Assembly (NCBI GenBank): GCA_028693705.1 | Contig: JAQUUX010000023.1 | Span: forward strand, 1 to 40,545 | Length of the DNA stretch: 40,545 nt | From: Lachnospiraceae bacterium | GTDB taxonomy: Bacteria; Bacillota; Clostridia; Lachnospirales; Lachnospiraceae | Direction of reading: 5' to 3' | In this document: piece after piece, positions 32,015-38,796 of the stretch | Position numbering within the stretch: the first letter of the stretch is position 1 | Layout of the letters: every line of letters begins with the position of its first letter | Made by a program: the position numbers and the translations under genes | Notes under the pieces: generated by a model | The model's input: the letters and a program-made list of their open reading frames with translations, nothing else | The model's database searches: none | What the model was told of the DNA's origin: nothing

Positions 32015-32521
32015 GTGGGATTACTTTATGATATCCGCAGATGGTTGGATCATGTAACAGAATACCCGAACCGCAGGAAAGTGATTGACAATGGAGACGG
32101 TACACAGACGATTGAAAAGGCACAAGGCAGAATCATTCAGCAAGGTACAGCCAGAAATGCTCCGAATTACAATAATATGGAGACAGGCATTTTTGCCAAT
32201 AGTGCATATGTAGCTTTTGTACAGCAACAGGTGCTGCAGCTTCAAAGGAACGATGAAGAGCTTCAGGGGGAGATAGGAACGGTAGAGCTGGCGAACAGTA
32301 GGAACTATCCTTTCCCCGGAGCAGCTGCTACGGTCTCTATAAATAATTTAAGATCATCACTTAACTATGAAGTTCATACAGAGGTCATGGAGTGTTCTGG
32401 TGGGTTTGTGGAAGAAATTGAAGTGTATGATAAGCAGTTAAACGGCTTTAAAATAAGGCTGAAAGGCTCTGCAAAAAGCGCAGTAGTAAAGTATTCTATA
32501 TCAGGAGGTTTGTATCAATGA
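32015..32521 (+). CDS. Tail fibre-like protein, unknown
   Basis: 168 residues from the GTG at 32015, after AAGGAGGTGGAGTAAA. The N-terminus GLLYDIRRWLDHVTEYPNRRKVIDNGDGTQTIEKAQGRIIQQGTARNAPNYNNMETGIF is a pattern I associate with short Firmicute phage fibre/baseplate proteins. Residues 70-95 form a coiled coil (QQQVLQLQRNDEELQGEI); the rest is beta-rich. Overlaps the next gene by 4 bp. Confidence 0.6.
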   Translation: MGLLYDIRRWLDHVTEYPNRRKVIDNGDGTQTIEKAQGRIIQQGTARNAPNYNNMETGIFANSAYVAFVQQQVLQLQRNDEELQGEIGTVELANSRNYPFPGAAATVSINNLRSSLNYEVHTEVMECSGGFVEEIEVYDKQLNGFKIRLKGSAKSAVVKYSISGGLYQ

Positions 32522-32841
32522 AAATCATAAGTAAAAATGAAGGAAGAGTAATTCCGTATGAGGAGAACAATGGGAAGATAACTTTTAACGATGAACTCAT
32601 GGTAAATCTTCAAAAGTACGAAAGGGATTTTGAACAGCATCTTGATATTTGTATGGATGCGAACAAATGCCTTGCAATGGGATTGGTAAATAATTACGTG
32701 GCTCAAATTGATATCCCAGCCAGACAGTATGAAGATGTTGTTGACGGTGTGGATGAAGATGGCAGAGATAAAATTACAAAAAGTCCGTTGCCATTGGATA
32801 TGAATAATGTTGTTTTGACATTATGGAATGTGGAGGTATAA
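32518..32841 (+). CDS. Hypothetical fibre-cluster protein
   Basis: 107 residues, MKIISKNEGRVIPYEENNGKITFNDELMVNLQKYERD..., overlapping the preceding gene by 4 bp after CAGGAGG. No family is recognised. Directly before the DGR target gene, so it may attach or fold the variable tip protein. Confidence 0.55.
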   Translation: MKIISKNEGRVIPYEENNGKITFNDELMVNLQKYERDFEQHLDICMDANKCLAMGLVNNYVAQIDIPARQYEDVVDGVDEDGRDKITKSPLPLDMNNVVLTLWNVEV

Positions 32842-32844
32842 GAG

Positions 32845-33903
32845 ATGAGTAACTTTGATGCAATGAAACTGGCGGTTGAAGCAACCATGCCGAATAATAC
32901 GGTTTTATATGATGATAGAGGACTTCCATCTATTATGGTGAGGATACCTAAGTTTAATATCTCTGATGTGCTGGAAGGTGGCTCAAATTCTGTGCATCCT
33001 GCATTCGTAGTGAACGGAGTGGAGGTTCCTGAAATATACATAAGCAAATATCACAATATTGTTATTGATGACAGGGCTTACAGCTTACCAATGCAAGACC
33101 CAAGGGCATATGTGACCGCTGATCAGGCAAAGGCTTATTGTGAAAACAAGGGAGCGGGATGGCATAGGATGACAAATGCAGAATGGGCAGCAATTGCCAT
33201 GTGGTGTCTGAAAAATGGATTTATGCCAAGAGGAAACAATAACTATAGCAGAGATATTTCTTATCCCCATGAAAAAGGTGTGGTTACTTATACATATGAT
33301 AATGGAGTCAATGGAAGAGTAGCAACCGGATCAGGAGCAGTAACGTGGGCTCATGATGGTACAAATGCTGGTATCTTTGACCTGAACGGAAATGTATGGG
33401 AGGAAGTTGCCGGAATGCGCTTGGTTAATGGAGAAATTCAAATTATCCCGGACAATAACGCTGCTGCAGGAGTAGATGATTCGGCAACCAGTACGTTGTG
33501 GAAAGCAATAAAACCTGATGGAACATTAGTTACTCCGGGAACTGCAGGAACTTTGAAAGTCGACGCAGCTGGAGCCAATGGAAGCGGTGCATCAGTGATT
33601 AATACAACAATTACGAATCAGGGAGTTGATGATACTACCAGCATGTATACGGAGTTTAAATCATTGACAGCAAAGAGTGGAGTAACCATTCCGGAGATAA
33701 TGAAAGTCCTTGGACTTTTCCCATATTCAACCGATCATGGTGGAGACGGATTTTGGGCAAGAAACAATGGAGAACGCTTGCCTCTCCGTGGTGGCGGCTG
33801 GTACTATGGTTTGCAAGCTGGTGTGTTCGCCCTGAATTTGAACAGCCCCCGGTCGTACTCGTCTCTCAATGTCGGGTTCCGCTCCGCTTTTGTTAATCTG
33901 TAA
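32845..33903 (+). CDS. DGR target: variable lectin-fold tail tip/receptor-binding protein
   Basis: 352 residues. The C-terminal 240 residues have the formylglycine-generating-enzyme/C-type-lectin pattern (GAGWHRMTNAEWAAIAMWCLKNG, DLNGNVWEEVAGMRLVNGEIQII, closing GFRSAF). The last 41 residues include the variable region (VR, 33778-33890). Compared with the template, residues I314L, S318G, N320Y, N321Y, N334S, N338Y, N340S and H341L differ. These lie on the ligand-binding face in Mtd and TvpA-type lectin folds. It is the most likely host-receptor binder. Confidence 0.92.
   Translation: MSNFDAMKLAVEATMPNNTVLYDDRGLPSIMVRIPKFNISDVLEGGSNSVHPAFVVNGVEVPEIYISKYHNIVIDDRAYSLPMQDPRAYVTADQAKAYCENKGAGWHRMTNAEWAAIAMWCLKNGFMPRGNNNYSRDISYPHEKGVVTYTYDNGVNGRVATGSGAVTWAHDGTNAGIFDLNGNVWEEVAGMRLVNGEIQIIPDNNAAAGVDDSATSTLWKAIKPDGTLVTPGTAGTLKVDAAGANGSGASVINTTITNQGVDDTTSMYTEFKSLTAKSGVTIPEIMKVLGLFPYSTDHGGDGFWARNNGERLPLRGGGWYYGLQAGVFALNLNSPRSYSSLNVGFRSAFVNL
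33778..33890 (+). repeat. DGR variable region (VR)
   Basis: 113 bp matching TR at 34407-34519 without gaps. There are nine differences, and at all nine the TR base is A (changes to T five times, C twice, G twice). 12 other TR adenines are unchanged and no non-adenine differs. The invariant 3' end (GTCGGGTTCCGCTCCGCTTT, 33871-33890) corresponds to the IMH element where homing begins. Confidence 0.95.
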
Positions 33904-33923
33904 TCTGGTTCCTGTGTTCTGAT

Positions 33924-33945
33924 ACTCCCAGCGATAGCTGGGAGT
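33924..33945. promoter_or_regulatory. DGR hairpin/cruciform after VR (possible terminator)
   Basis: ACTCCCAGC-GATA-GCTGGGAGT, a perfect 9-bp inverted repeat with a 4-nt loop, 33 bp after VR and 20 bp after the stop codon of the target gene. DGRs of the BPP-1 type need a GC-rich 8-bp stem with a 4-nt loop just after IMH for efficient homing, and this fits it closely. There is only a poor T-run, so a terminator is less likely though possible. Confidence 0.7.
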
Positions 33946-33964
33946 TAGTTTATAAAATTGAGTC

Positions 33965-33994
33965 ATAACGTAATACGTTATAATCTAACAAAAT
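33965..33994 (+). promoter_or_regulatory. Palindromic promoter of the avd-TR-RT unit (shared motif, copy 1)
   Basis: Perfect palindrome ATAACGTAATACGTTAT (33965-33981) overlapping a consensus -10 box TATAAT (33979-33984) and followed by CTAACAAAAT. 28 of 30 bases are identical to 38311-38340 before the right-end XRE gene. There is no good -35 box at 17 bp, so an activator or a palindrome-binding repressor is likely. Confidence 0.6.
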
Positions 33995-34050
33995 TATGAT
34001 ATATTATCACGCAAATGATATAATCCCTTACAAAAAGAGGGAGGTTAGAA

Positions 34051-34386
34051 ATGGAGGAGTTGAAGATACTTCAAAAAGTCTTTGATATGATGAAGTACGG
34101 ATATCAAGCTCTCCAACAGTTCCCCAAAAGTGAAAAGTTCGCTATTGTTGCTGATATAAAACATTGTATGCATCTGATTTTAGAAAGGGTTATCGAAGCA
34201 AATAAAAAGTATTACAAAAAGACAACGCTTCAGGAATTGGATGTGGAAGTTACCAAGTTAAAAGCCTATTTAAGACTTTCTTATGATTTAGGTTTCCTGC
34301 CTATGAAGAAATATGAGATATGGTCAGGAATGGTTGTTGAAATAGGAAAAATGATTGGAGGATGGATTAAGTCAGCACAAAGGTAA
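34051..34386 (+). CDS. avd: Avd-like accessory variability protein of the DGR
   Basis: 111 residues; GGGAGGTTAGAA before the ATG. All-helical, basic, four-helix-bundle pattern (LKILQKVFDMMKYGYQALQQFPKSEKFAIVADIKHCMHLILERVIEANK) typical of Avd. In BPP-1, Avd forms a pentamer that binds the RT and the TR RNA and is needed for mutagenic cDNA synthesis. Located between VR and TR as in BPP-1. The stop precedes TR by 20 bp. Confidence 0.87.
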   Translation: MEELKILQKVFDMMKYGYQALQQFPKSEKFAIVADIKHCMHLILERVIEANKKYYKKTTLQELDVEVTKLKAYLRLSYDLGFLPMKKYEIWSGMVVEIGKMIGGWIKSAQR

Positions 34387-34406
34387 ACTTTGGGAGTAAG
34401 TCGCAA

Positions 34407-34519
34407 TTGCCTATCCGTGGTGGCAGCTGGAACAATGGTTTGCAAGCTGGTGTGTTCGCCCTGAATTTGAACAACCCCCGGTCGAACTCGAATCACAATG
34501 TCGGGTTCCGCTCCGCTTT
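34407..34519 (+). repeat. DGR template region (TR)
   Basis: 113-bp template with 21 adenines, most in AAC/AAT codons placed at the VR codons that vary. It ends with the same 20 bp as VR (IMH* counterpart). Its RNA is the template for adenine-specific error-prone reverse transcription. About 158 bp of non-coding RNA follow up to the RT start and probably belong to the functional TR-RNA. Confidence 0.95.
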
Positions 34520-34677
34520 ACTCTCATCGTCAGATGTAATATACCCAAGGGTATATTTCCAGTACAGGGAGGATAAAGGGATTTACTTCCACGCTGAAAA
34601 GCGAAAAACATGAACTGTTGTGAATACCGATAATAGCGAAAGCGAATTCCGTAACGCACAATGAAAGGAGGAAGCCT
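34520..34677 (+). ncRNA. TR-RNA spacer between TR and RT
   Basis: A gene-free 158-bp stretch. In DGRs the RNA around and downstream of TR carries structures that prime cDNA synthesis and bind RT-Avd. A short repeat (ATACCCAAGGGTAT, 34541-34554) is a perfect palindrome and could form a hairpin. A TTG start with AAAGGAGGAAGCC lies at its end. Confidence 0.45.
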
Positions 34678-35790
34678 TTGAAACCAATCACAAATCTTTA
34701 TTATGAAATCTGCAGCTTTGAAACGCTCTACATTGCGTATTTGAATGCTAGGAAAAATAAACGATATAGAGAGGAAATTCTAAGGTTCTCCTCCAATTTA
34801 GAAGAAAACCTGTTAAAAATTCAGAAGGAGCTGCAGGAGCATACTTATAAAACCGGGAAGTATCGTAAGTTTGTTATTGTTGATCCTAAAGAAAGATTAA
34901 TTATGGCACTTCCATTTGAGGATAGAGTCGTGCATTGGGCAGTATATTTGGTGCTTAATCCTATATTTAAGAGGCAGTACATAAATGACAGTTATGGCTG
35001 CATTATTGGAAAGGGAGTTCATTCAGCCACAAAACGGCTGCAATACTGGTTAAAACAAGTACACCGGAAAGAGGATAAGTATTATTTCCTGAAGCTGGAT
35101 GTATCAAAATTTTACTACCGGGTAGATCATCAGGTGTTATTAAATATTATTCATAAAAAGATAGCGGATAAGGAAGTAATGGCATTGCTGGGTGAGATTA
35201 TAAATTCGGAAAATACAGCATTTGGACTGCCACCGGGAATGGGAATCGAAGAAACGGAAGAGAGATTATTTGACAGAGGAATGCCTATCGGAAATTTAAG
35301 CAGCCAGATGTTTGCCAATATATACATGAATGAGATTGACCAGTATATAAAAAGGGAATTGAAGGTGCATTACTATATCCGGTATATGGATGATATGATA
35401 ATCCTCTCAAACAGCAAAATAGAGTTACATGAGATAAAGGAGAAGGTGGAGCTATTTCTAAATGAAAGGCTGAAGCTTGATCTGAATAGCAAGACTTGTA
35501 TAAGACCAGTCACACTTGGGATTGATTTTGTTGGTTATAAGGTATGGAATACCCATATTAAACTAAGAAAATCAACCATGAAGCGGATGAAACGAAGGCT
35601 GCAGTATATGAAAAGACAGTATGAAAGCGGACAGGTGGAACTGGCAAAGGTAACTGAAACGGTAGCCAGCTACAAGGGTATGATGCAGCATTGCAATAGT
35701 TACAATTTAAGGAAAAAGTTTTTTGATAGTTATGTGTTACAAAGAAACTCAAAAGAGGATGAGGAAAATGAGCAGTCTACAGATCATTGA
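34678..35790 (+). CDS. DGR reverse transcriptase
   Basis: 370 residues; TTG start after AAAGGAGGAAGCC. RT palm motifs: LKLDVSKFYYRVDH (motif A), GMPIGNLSSQMFANIYMNEID with the DGR hallmark IGxxxSQ (204-210; group II introns have QGxxxSP here) and the catalytic YMDD (236-239). A thumb-like helical C-terminus lacks maturase or endonuclease domains. It copies TR RNA with errors at adenines and, with Avd, sends the cDNA to VR. Confidence 0.95.
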   Translation: MKPITNLYYEICSFETLYIAYLNARKNKRYREEILRFSSNLEENLLKIQKELQEHTYKTGKYRKFVIVDPKERLIMALPFEDRVVHWAVYLVLNPIFKRQYINDSYGCIIGKGVHSATKRLQYWLKQVHRKEDKYYFLKLDVSKFYYRVDHQVLLNIIHKKIADKEVMALLGEIINSENTAFGLPPGMGIEETEERLFDRGMPIGNLSSQMFANIYMNEIDQYIKRELKVHYYIRYMDDMIILSNSKIELHEIKEKVELFLNERLKLDLNSKTCIRPVTLGIDFVGYKVWNTHIKLRKSTMKRMKRRLQYMKRQYESGQVELAKVTETVASYKGMMQHCNSYNLRKKFFDSYVLQRNSKEDEENEQSTDH

Positions 35791-35989
35791 TATGTTATGT
35801 GAAATAACAACAAAACAAGCGGAAATCATAAAAGGTTTGATGCTTGAGCTTGAACATAATAAGCAGATATCCGAGGAGTTAAAGAAGGATTATCGGAGCC
35901 GGGTTAGAGAGACGAACAGAGAGATGGATGTGGCAGAATTCCATTGCAGAAAAATCATTAATACTGATGATGTAGAAAAAGAAGAATAG
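35768..35989 (+). CDS. Small coiled-coil protein downstream of the DGR RT
   Basis: 73 residues from the ATG at 35768, after AAAAGAGGATGAGGAAA, overlapping the RT gene by 23 bp. Mostly a charged coiled coil (IIDMLCEITTKQAEIIKGLMLELEHNKQISEELKKDYRSRVRET). No family recognised; could be the last gene of the DGR transcript. Confidence 0.6.
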   Translation: MSSLQIIDMLCEITTKQAEIIKGLMLELEHNKQISEELKKDYRSRVRETNREMDVAEFHCRKIINTDDVEKEE

Positions 35990-35997
35990 ATAATTGA

Positions 35998-36024
35998 AAG
36001 GAGCTTGAAAGAGCTTCTTTTTAA
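35998..36024 (+). terminator. Intrinsic terminator after the DGR genes
   Basis: AAGGAGCT-TGAAAG-AGCTTCTT, 8 bp with one G-T pair, followed by TTTT. Confidence 0.55.
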
Positions 36025-36042
36025 TTGGATAAATTGTTGTTT

Positions 36043-36066
36043 AAAGGGCTTTTAAAAGCCCTTTTT
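36043..36066. terminator. Second terminator-like palindrome before the lysis genes
   Basis: AAAGGGCTTTTAAAAGCCCTTT is a 22-bp perfect palindrome with TTT after it. It can end transcription in both directions. Its core resembles the TTTAAAAGCC words in the left end. Confidence 0.55.
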
Positions 36067-36101
36067 ACATAGAAAAATTTATTGAAAAGGAGAGATGCAG
36101 C

Positions 36102-36407
36102 ATGGTAACGAGTACAACGGATGCAGTAGCCATCATCATTGTTTTTGCAATTCTCATTCAGTTCTGCGTAGACAGAGTGAAGGAGATCGCAGGAGAGAAG
36201 GTGATGGGGTATGTCAAAGCTCCTGTGTGGGCATTGGCATTTGGTATCGTTTTTGCCTTGGTATTTAAAATCGACTTATTTCAGTTGATGGGATATCCGG
36301 CAGACATACCAATTGTGGCAAAAGTATTTACTGGTTTGATTTTGTCATCGGGCTCTACAGGAGTGCATGAGCTTATTGCAAAAATCAGGGATTCAAGAAC
36401 GGAATAG
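36102..36407 (+). CDS. Holin-like membrane protein
   Basis: 101 residues; AAAAGGAGAGATGCAGC before the ATG. Three hydrophobic stretches (about 9-24, 42-57 and 72-88) and a charged C-terminus (KIRDSRTE). Position directly before the amidase endolysin is typical of a holin, which opens the membrane for endolysin release. Confidence 0.75.
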   Translation: MVTSTTDAVAIIIVFAILIQFCVDRVKEIAGEKVMGYVKAPVWALAFGIVFALVFKIDLFQLMGYPADIPIVAKVFTGLILSSGSTGVHELIAKIRDSRTE

Positions 36408-36419
36408 GAGGACAGGTAG

Positions 36420-37439
36420 ATGAATCTTAGTCAAAGAATCATGACAAAAAATCCTTGCTATAAGGCAGGAAAAAAAATCGAAGTAAAAGGACTGATGCTT
36501 CATAGCGTAGGGTGTTCACAGCCTTCTGCAGAAGTGTTTATCAACCAGTGGAATAAAGAAAGCTATGACAGGGCTTGCGTTCATGCGTTTATTGAACCAA
36601 ATGGCAATGTATATCAGACACTTCCTTGGAATCACAGAGGCTGGCATGGAGGCGGGAGCTGCAATAATACCCATATCGGAGTAGAAATGACAGAGCCTTC
36701 CACTATCACATACACAGGAGGGGCTTCTTGGAAAGAAGCATCAGACGGGGCAAATACAAGGAGCCACGTTATGGGAACCTATCGTACTGCGGTTGAGTTG
36801 TTTGCATATCTTTGTAAAATGCATTCTCTTAATCCTTTGAGCGATGGAGTTATTATAAGTCATAGTGAAGGCTGCAAAAGAGGTATTGCCTCCAATCATA
36901 GTGATGTTGAACACATTTGGAAACAGTTTGGTTTAACTATGGATCAGTTTAGAAGTGATGTAAATAATGCCATGTATTCTTCTTCTGGTTCTGCTGAAGA
37001 AACAGGAGAGCTTTACAGGGTGCAGACAGGAGCGTTCTCTGTAAAAGGCAATGCCGATAGCTTGGCTGCCAGATTAACTTCCGGGGGCTTTGATACCTAT
37101 ATAGTAGAATCGGGTGGTTTATACAAAGTTCAGGTTGGAGCATTTAAAAAGAAATCAAACGCTGAAAGCCTGTTGAACAGCCTGAAAGAAAAAGGGTATG
37201 ATGCATTTATTACCACAGAATCAGGGAACGCAGTATCTGCTGGAAGTGGAGGTTCAGGAAAGAGCATCGTTAAGGGTGGAAAAGTAAAGGTAATAAATGC
37301 GGTGACCTATAATGGTTCTAAATTTGTTACCTATTATGATCAGTACGATGTGATTGAAGTAAAGGGTGACAGAGTTGTGATTGGTGTTGGAAGTACGGTA
37401 ACAGCTGCTGTGAACGCATCCAATCTTCAGGCTATTTAA
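36420..37439 (+). CDS. N-acetylmuramoyl-L-alanine amidase endolysin with SPOR repeats
   Basis: 339 residues. The N-terminal amidase_2 domain (about 15-165; GLMLHSVGC, ACVHAFIEPNGNVYQTLPWNHRGWHGG, later GVIISHSEGCKRG) has the zinc-binding His residues. Two SPOR-like repeats (about 195-265; YRVQTGAFSVKGNADSLAARL and YKVQVGAFKKKSNAESLLNSL) bind denuded peptidoglycan. A beta-rich C-terminal tail follows. It degrades the cell wall at lysis. Confidence 0.9.
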   Translation: MNLSQRIMTKNPCYKAGKKIEVKGLMLHSVGCSQPSAEVFINQWNKESYDRACVHAFIEPNGNVYQTLPWNHRGWHGGGSCNNTHIGVEMTEPSTITYTGGASWKEASDGANTRSHVMGTYRTAVELFAYLCKMHSLNPLSDGVIISHSEGCKRGIASNHSDVEHIWKQFGLTMDQFRSDVNNAMYSSSGSAEETGELYRVQTGAFSVKGNADSLAARLTSGGFDTYIVESGGLYKVQVGAFKKKSNAESLLNSLKEKGYDAFITTESGNAVSAGSGGSGKSIVKGGKVKVINAVTYNGSKFVTYYDQYDVIEVKGDRVVIGVGSTVTAAVNASNLQAI

Positions 37440-37460
37440 TTTTTGAATTAGATGGATTTT

Positions 37461-37490
37461 ACCGGGGGCGAACAGCTCCCGGCTTTCCTA
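37461..37490 (+). terminator. Terminator after endolysin
   Basis: CCGGGGGC-GAACA-GCTCCCGG, 8 bp with one G-T pair, followed by CTTTCC. GC-rich stem; the T-run is weak. Confidence 0.5.
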
Positions 37491-37532
37491 TAATAATAAT
37501 GCCCCTTCATCATTATTTAGGAGGATAATTAA

Positions 37533-38288
37533 ATGAATAGTTTTATAGCGTGGATCGGCGGTAAGAAGCTGCTTAGAAAAAATATTATTAAAATGTTTCC
37601 AGAAGAAAAGGAAATCGACCGATATATCGAAGTGTTTGGAGGTGCTGGCTGGGTATTATTTGGTAAGGAGCCGAGTAAACATCTTGAGGTATATAATGAT
37701 GTGGATAGTAATCTGGTTAACTTGTACAGGTGTATAAAATACCATTGTGAAGCTCTGCAGGAGGAGCTGGATTGGCTTTTGATTTCAAGAGAGCAGTTTT
37801 TTGACTGCAAGAATCAGCTTGATACAAGAGGCTTGACAGACATACAGAGAGCAGCGAGATACTTATTTATTATTAAGATCAGCTTTGGATCAGATCGGAG
37901 AACCTTTGGAACAAATAAGAAAAATCTTGCGAACACCATAGAATACCTTCCGCAGATTAAAGATCGTTTAAAAAATGTAGTGATTGAGAATAAAGATTTT
38001 GAAAGCTTGATAAAGGTATACGATAGACCGGGAGCCTTGTTTTATCTTGATCCACCATATGTTGGAACGGAGAAATACTACGATAGCGGATTTGGTACAG
38101 ATGACCACATCCGTTTAAATACCCTTTTAAAAGGTATTAAAGGAAAATTTATATTATCGTACAATGATGATGAGATGATCCGAGAACTGTACCGGGATTT
38201 TGAAATAGTAGGAATTAGTAGAAACAGTAATCTATCAAATAAAACCAATGCAGAAGAATACAAAGAGCTTGTAATCAAAAACTTCTAA
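37533..38288 (+). CDS. Dam-type DNA adenine methyltransferase (D12 class)
   Basis: 251 residues; TTAGGAGGATAATTAA before the ATG. SAM-binding motif FIAWIGGKKLLRKNI (residues 4-18; usual form PFxWxGGK), VFGGAGW, NDVDSNLVNLYR and the catalytic DPPY at 173-176. N6-adenine methylation probably protects phage DNA from host restriction or alters regulation, a role comparable to Mu's Mom modification at the same right-end place, though the chemistry is different. No restriction enzyme gene is present. Confidence 0.92.
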   Translation: MNSFIAWIGGKKLLRKNIIKMFPEEKEIDRYIEVFGGAGWVLFGKEPSKHLEVYNDVDSNLVNLYRCIKYHCEALQEELDWLLISREQFFDCKNQLDTRGLTDIQRAARYLFIIKISFGSDRRTFGTNKKNLANTIEYLPQIKDRLKNVVIENKDFESLIKVYDRPGALFYLDPPYVGTEKYYDSGFGTDDHIRLNTLLKGIKGKFILSYNDDEMIRELYRDFEIVGISRNSNLSNKTNAEEYKELVIKNF

Positions 38289-38310
38289 GCATTATTTTTT
38301 TAGGCTATAA

Positions 38311-38340
38311 ATAACGCATTACGTTATAATCTAACAAAAT
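38311..38340 (+). promoter_or_regulatory. Palindromic promoter before the right-end XRE gene (shared motif, copy 2)
   Basis: ATAACGCATTACGTTAT followed by AATCTAACAAAAT, with TATAAT at 38325-38330. It matches the site before avd at 28 of 30 bases. The XRE protein encoded 53 bp downstream is the natural candidate to bind it. Confidence 0.6.
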
Positions 38341-38392
38341 AATACTTAATCAGACCCCGAATGGTAAAATATCACAAAGGGGCATGAAGATT

Positions 38393-38668
38393 ATGGTTAA
38401 AATTCATTTGTCAAGGCTTCTCGGAGAAAAGCGATGGACACAGTCAGATTTGGCGAGGCTCACAGGTATCAGAGCTTCAACTATTAACGAATGGTATCAT
38501 GAAATAATACAGAGACCGAATATAGAACATATTGACAAGATATGCGAGGTTCTGGATTGTGAAATATCTGATCTGATGGAATACATACCAAATGAAAAGA
38601 AAAGGACTGGAAGAAATTTAATTCTCGAAGAGCATGGAAATAGGAAATCGAAAGATAGCCAAAATTAA
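38393..38668 (+). CDS. Right-end XRE-family regulator
   Basis: 91 residues from the ATG at 38393, 9 nt after AAAGGGG; an ATG at 38384 is closer than ideal. Residues 1-66 are a typical YozG-like HTH (SRLLGEKRWTQSDLARLTGIRASTINEWYHEIIQRPNIEHIDKICEVLDCEISDLMEY). A basic tail follows. Its own promoter and terminator make it an independent unit, likely expressed in the lysogen. It probably autoregulates through the shared palindrome and may control the DGR. Confidence 0.85.
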   Translation: MVKIHLSRLLGEKRWTQSDLARLTGIRASTINEWYHEIIQRPNIEHIDKICEVLDCEISDLMEYIPNEKKRTGRNLILEEHGNRKSKDSQN

Positions 38669-38673
38669 AAGCC

Positions 38674-38724
38674 AAAAAAGAACGTTTAAATGGTTTTCAA
38701 AGACTGTTTAAGCGTTCTTTTTTA
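38674..38724. terminator. Bidirectional terminator at the right end
   Basis: AAAAAAGAACGTTTAAA (38674-38690) pairs with TTTAAGCGTTCTTTTTT, with one mismatch. T-runs on both strands insulate the phage from host transcription. Confidence 0.65.
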
Positions 38725-38791
38725 ATATCTGAAAGAAAGTGGTTTTTTCATTTTGTGCGAAAAATTTTTGCATTTTGCGCGCAAAGCTACA
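38725..38791. promoter_or_regulatory. Prophage right end
   Basis: 67 bp without a gene: TGCGAA at 38756-38761 (core of the left-end 9-mer), the perfect palindrome TTTGCGCGCAAA (38774-38785) and the terminal CTACA. Read from the end inwards it starts TGTAGCTTTGCG, comparable with TGTAAGTTAACG at the left end. Confidence 0.6.
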
Positions 38792-38796
38792 AAGAG
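38792..38796. repeat. Right copy of the 5-bp target-site duplication
   Basis: AAGAG, matching 4496-4500. Confidence 0.85.

Larger units (their letters stand above)
4501..38791. mobile_element. Complete Mu-like transposable prophage with PBSX-like contractile tail and DGR (34,291 bp)
   Basis: The ends are 5'-TGTAAG and CTACA-3' (inverted TGTA termini), bordered by AAGAG on both sides, and removal restores the host phosphorylase frame. Inside are a leftward XRE repressor, Ner-like regulator, MuA-type DDE transposase, MuB-type AAA+ ATPase, GemA, Mor, DUF3486, terminase, SPP1-like portal, MuF protein, capsid, sheath, tube, tape measure, baseplate, DGR, endolysin, Dam methylase and a second XRE gene. 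Every expected module is present and I see no frameshift or stop inside a structural gene, so it looks intact and could be active. Confidence 0.93.

Noticed and set aside
34407..34613. 68-codon ORF over TR
   Set aside because: It is the template copy of the VR reading frame; it has no ribosome site and its coding look comes from similarity to the target gene.
34678..35790. Reverse transcriptase as part of a group II intron or retron
   Set aside because: It has IGxxxSQ and no maturase/endonuclease domain, and a matching TR/VR pair with adenine-only differences is present.
36043..36066. Palindrome AAAGGGCTTTTAAAAGCCCTTT as an attachment site
   Set aside because: The phage ends and target duplication are located elsewhere and a Mu-type phage needs no att core; a terminator explains it better.
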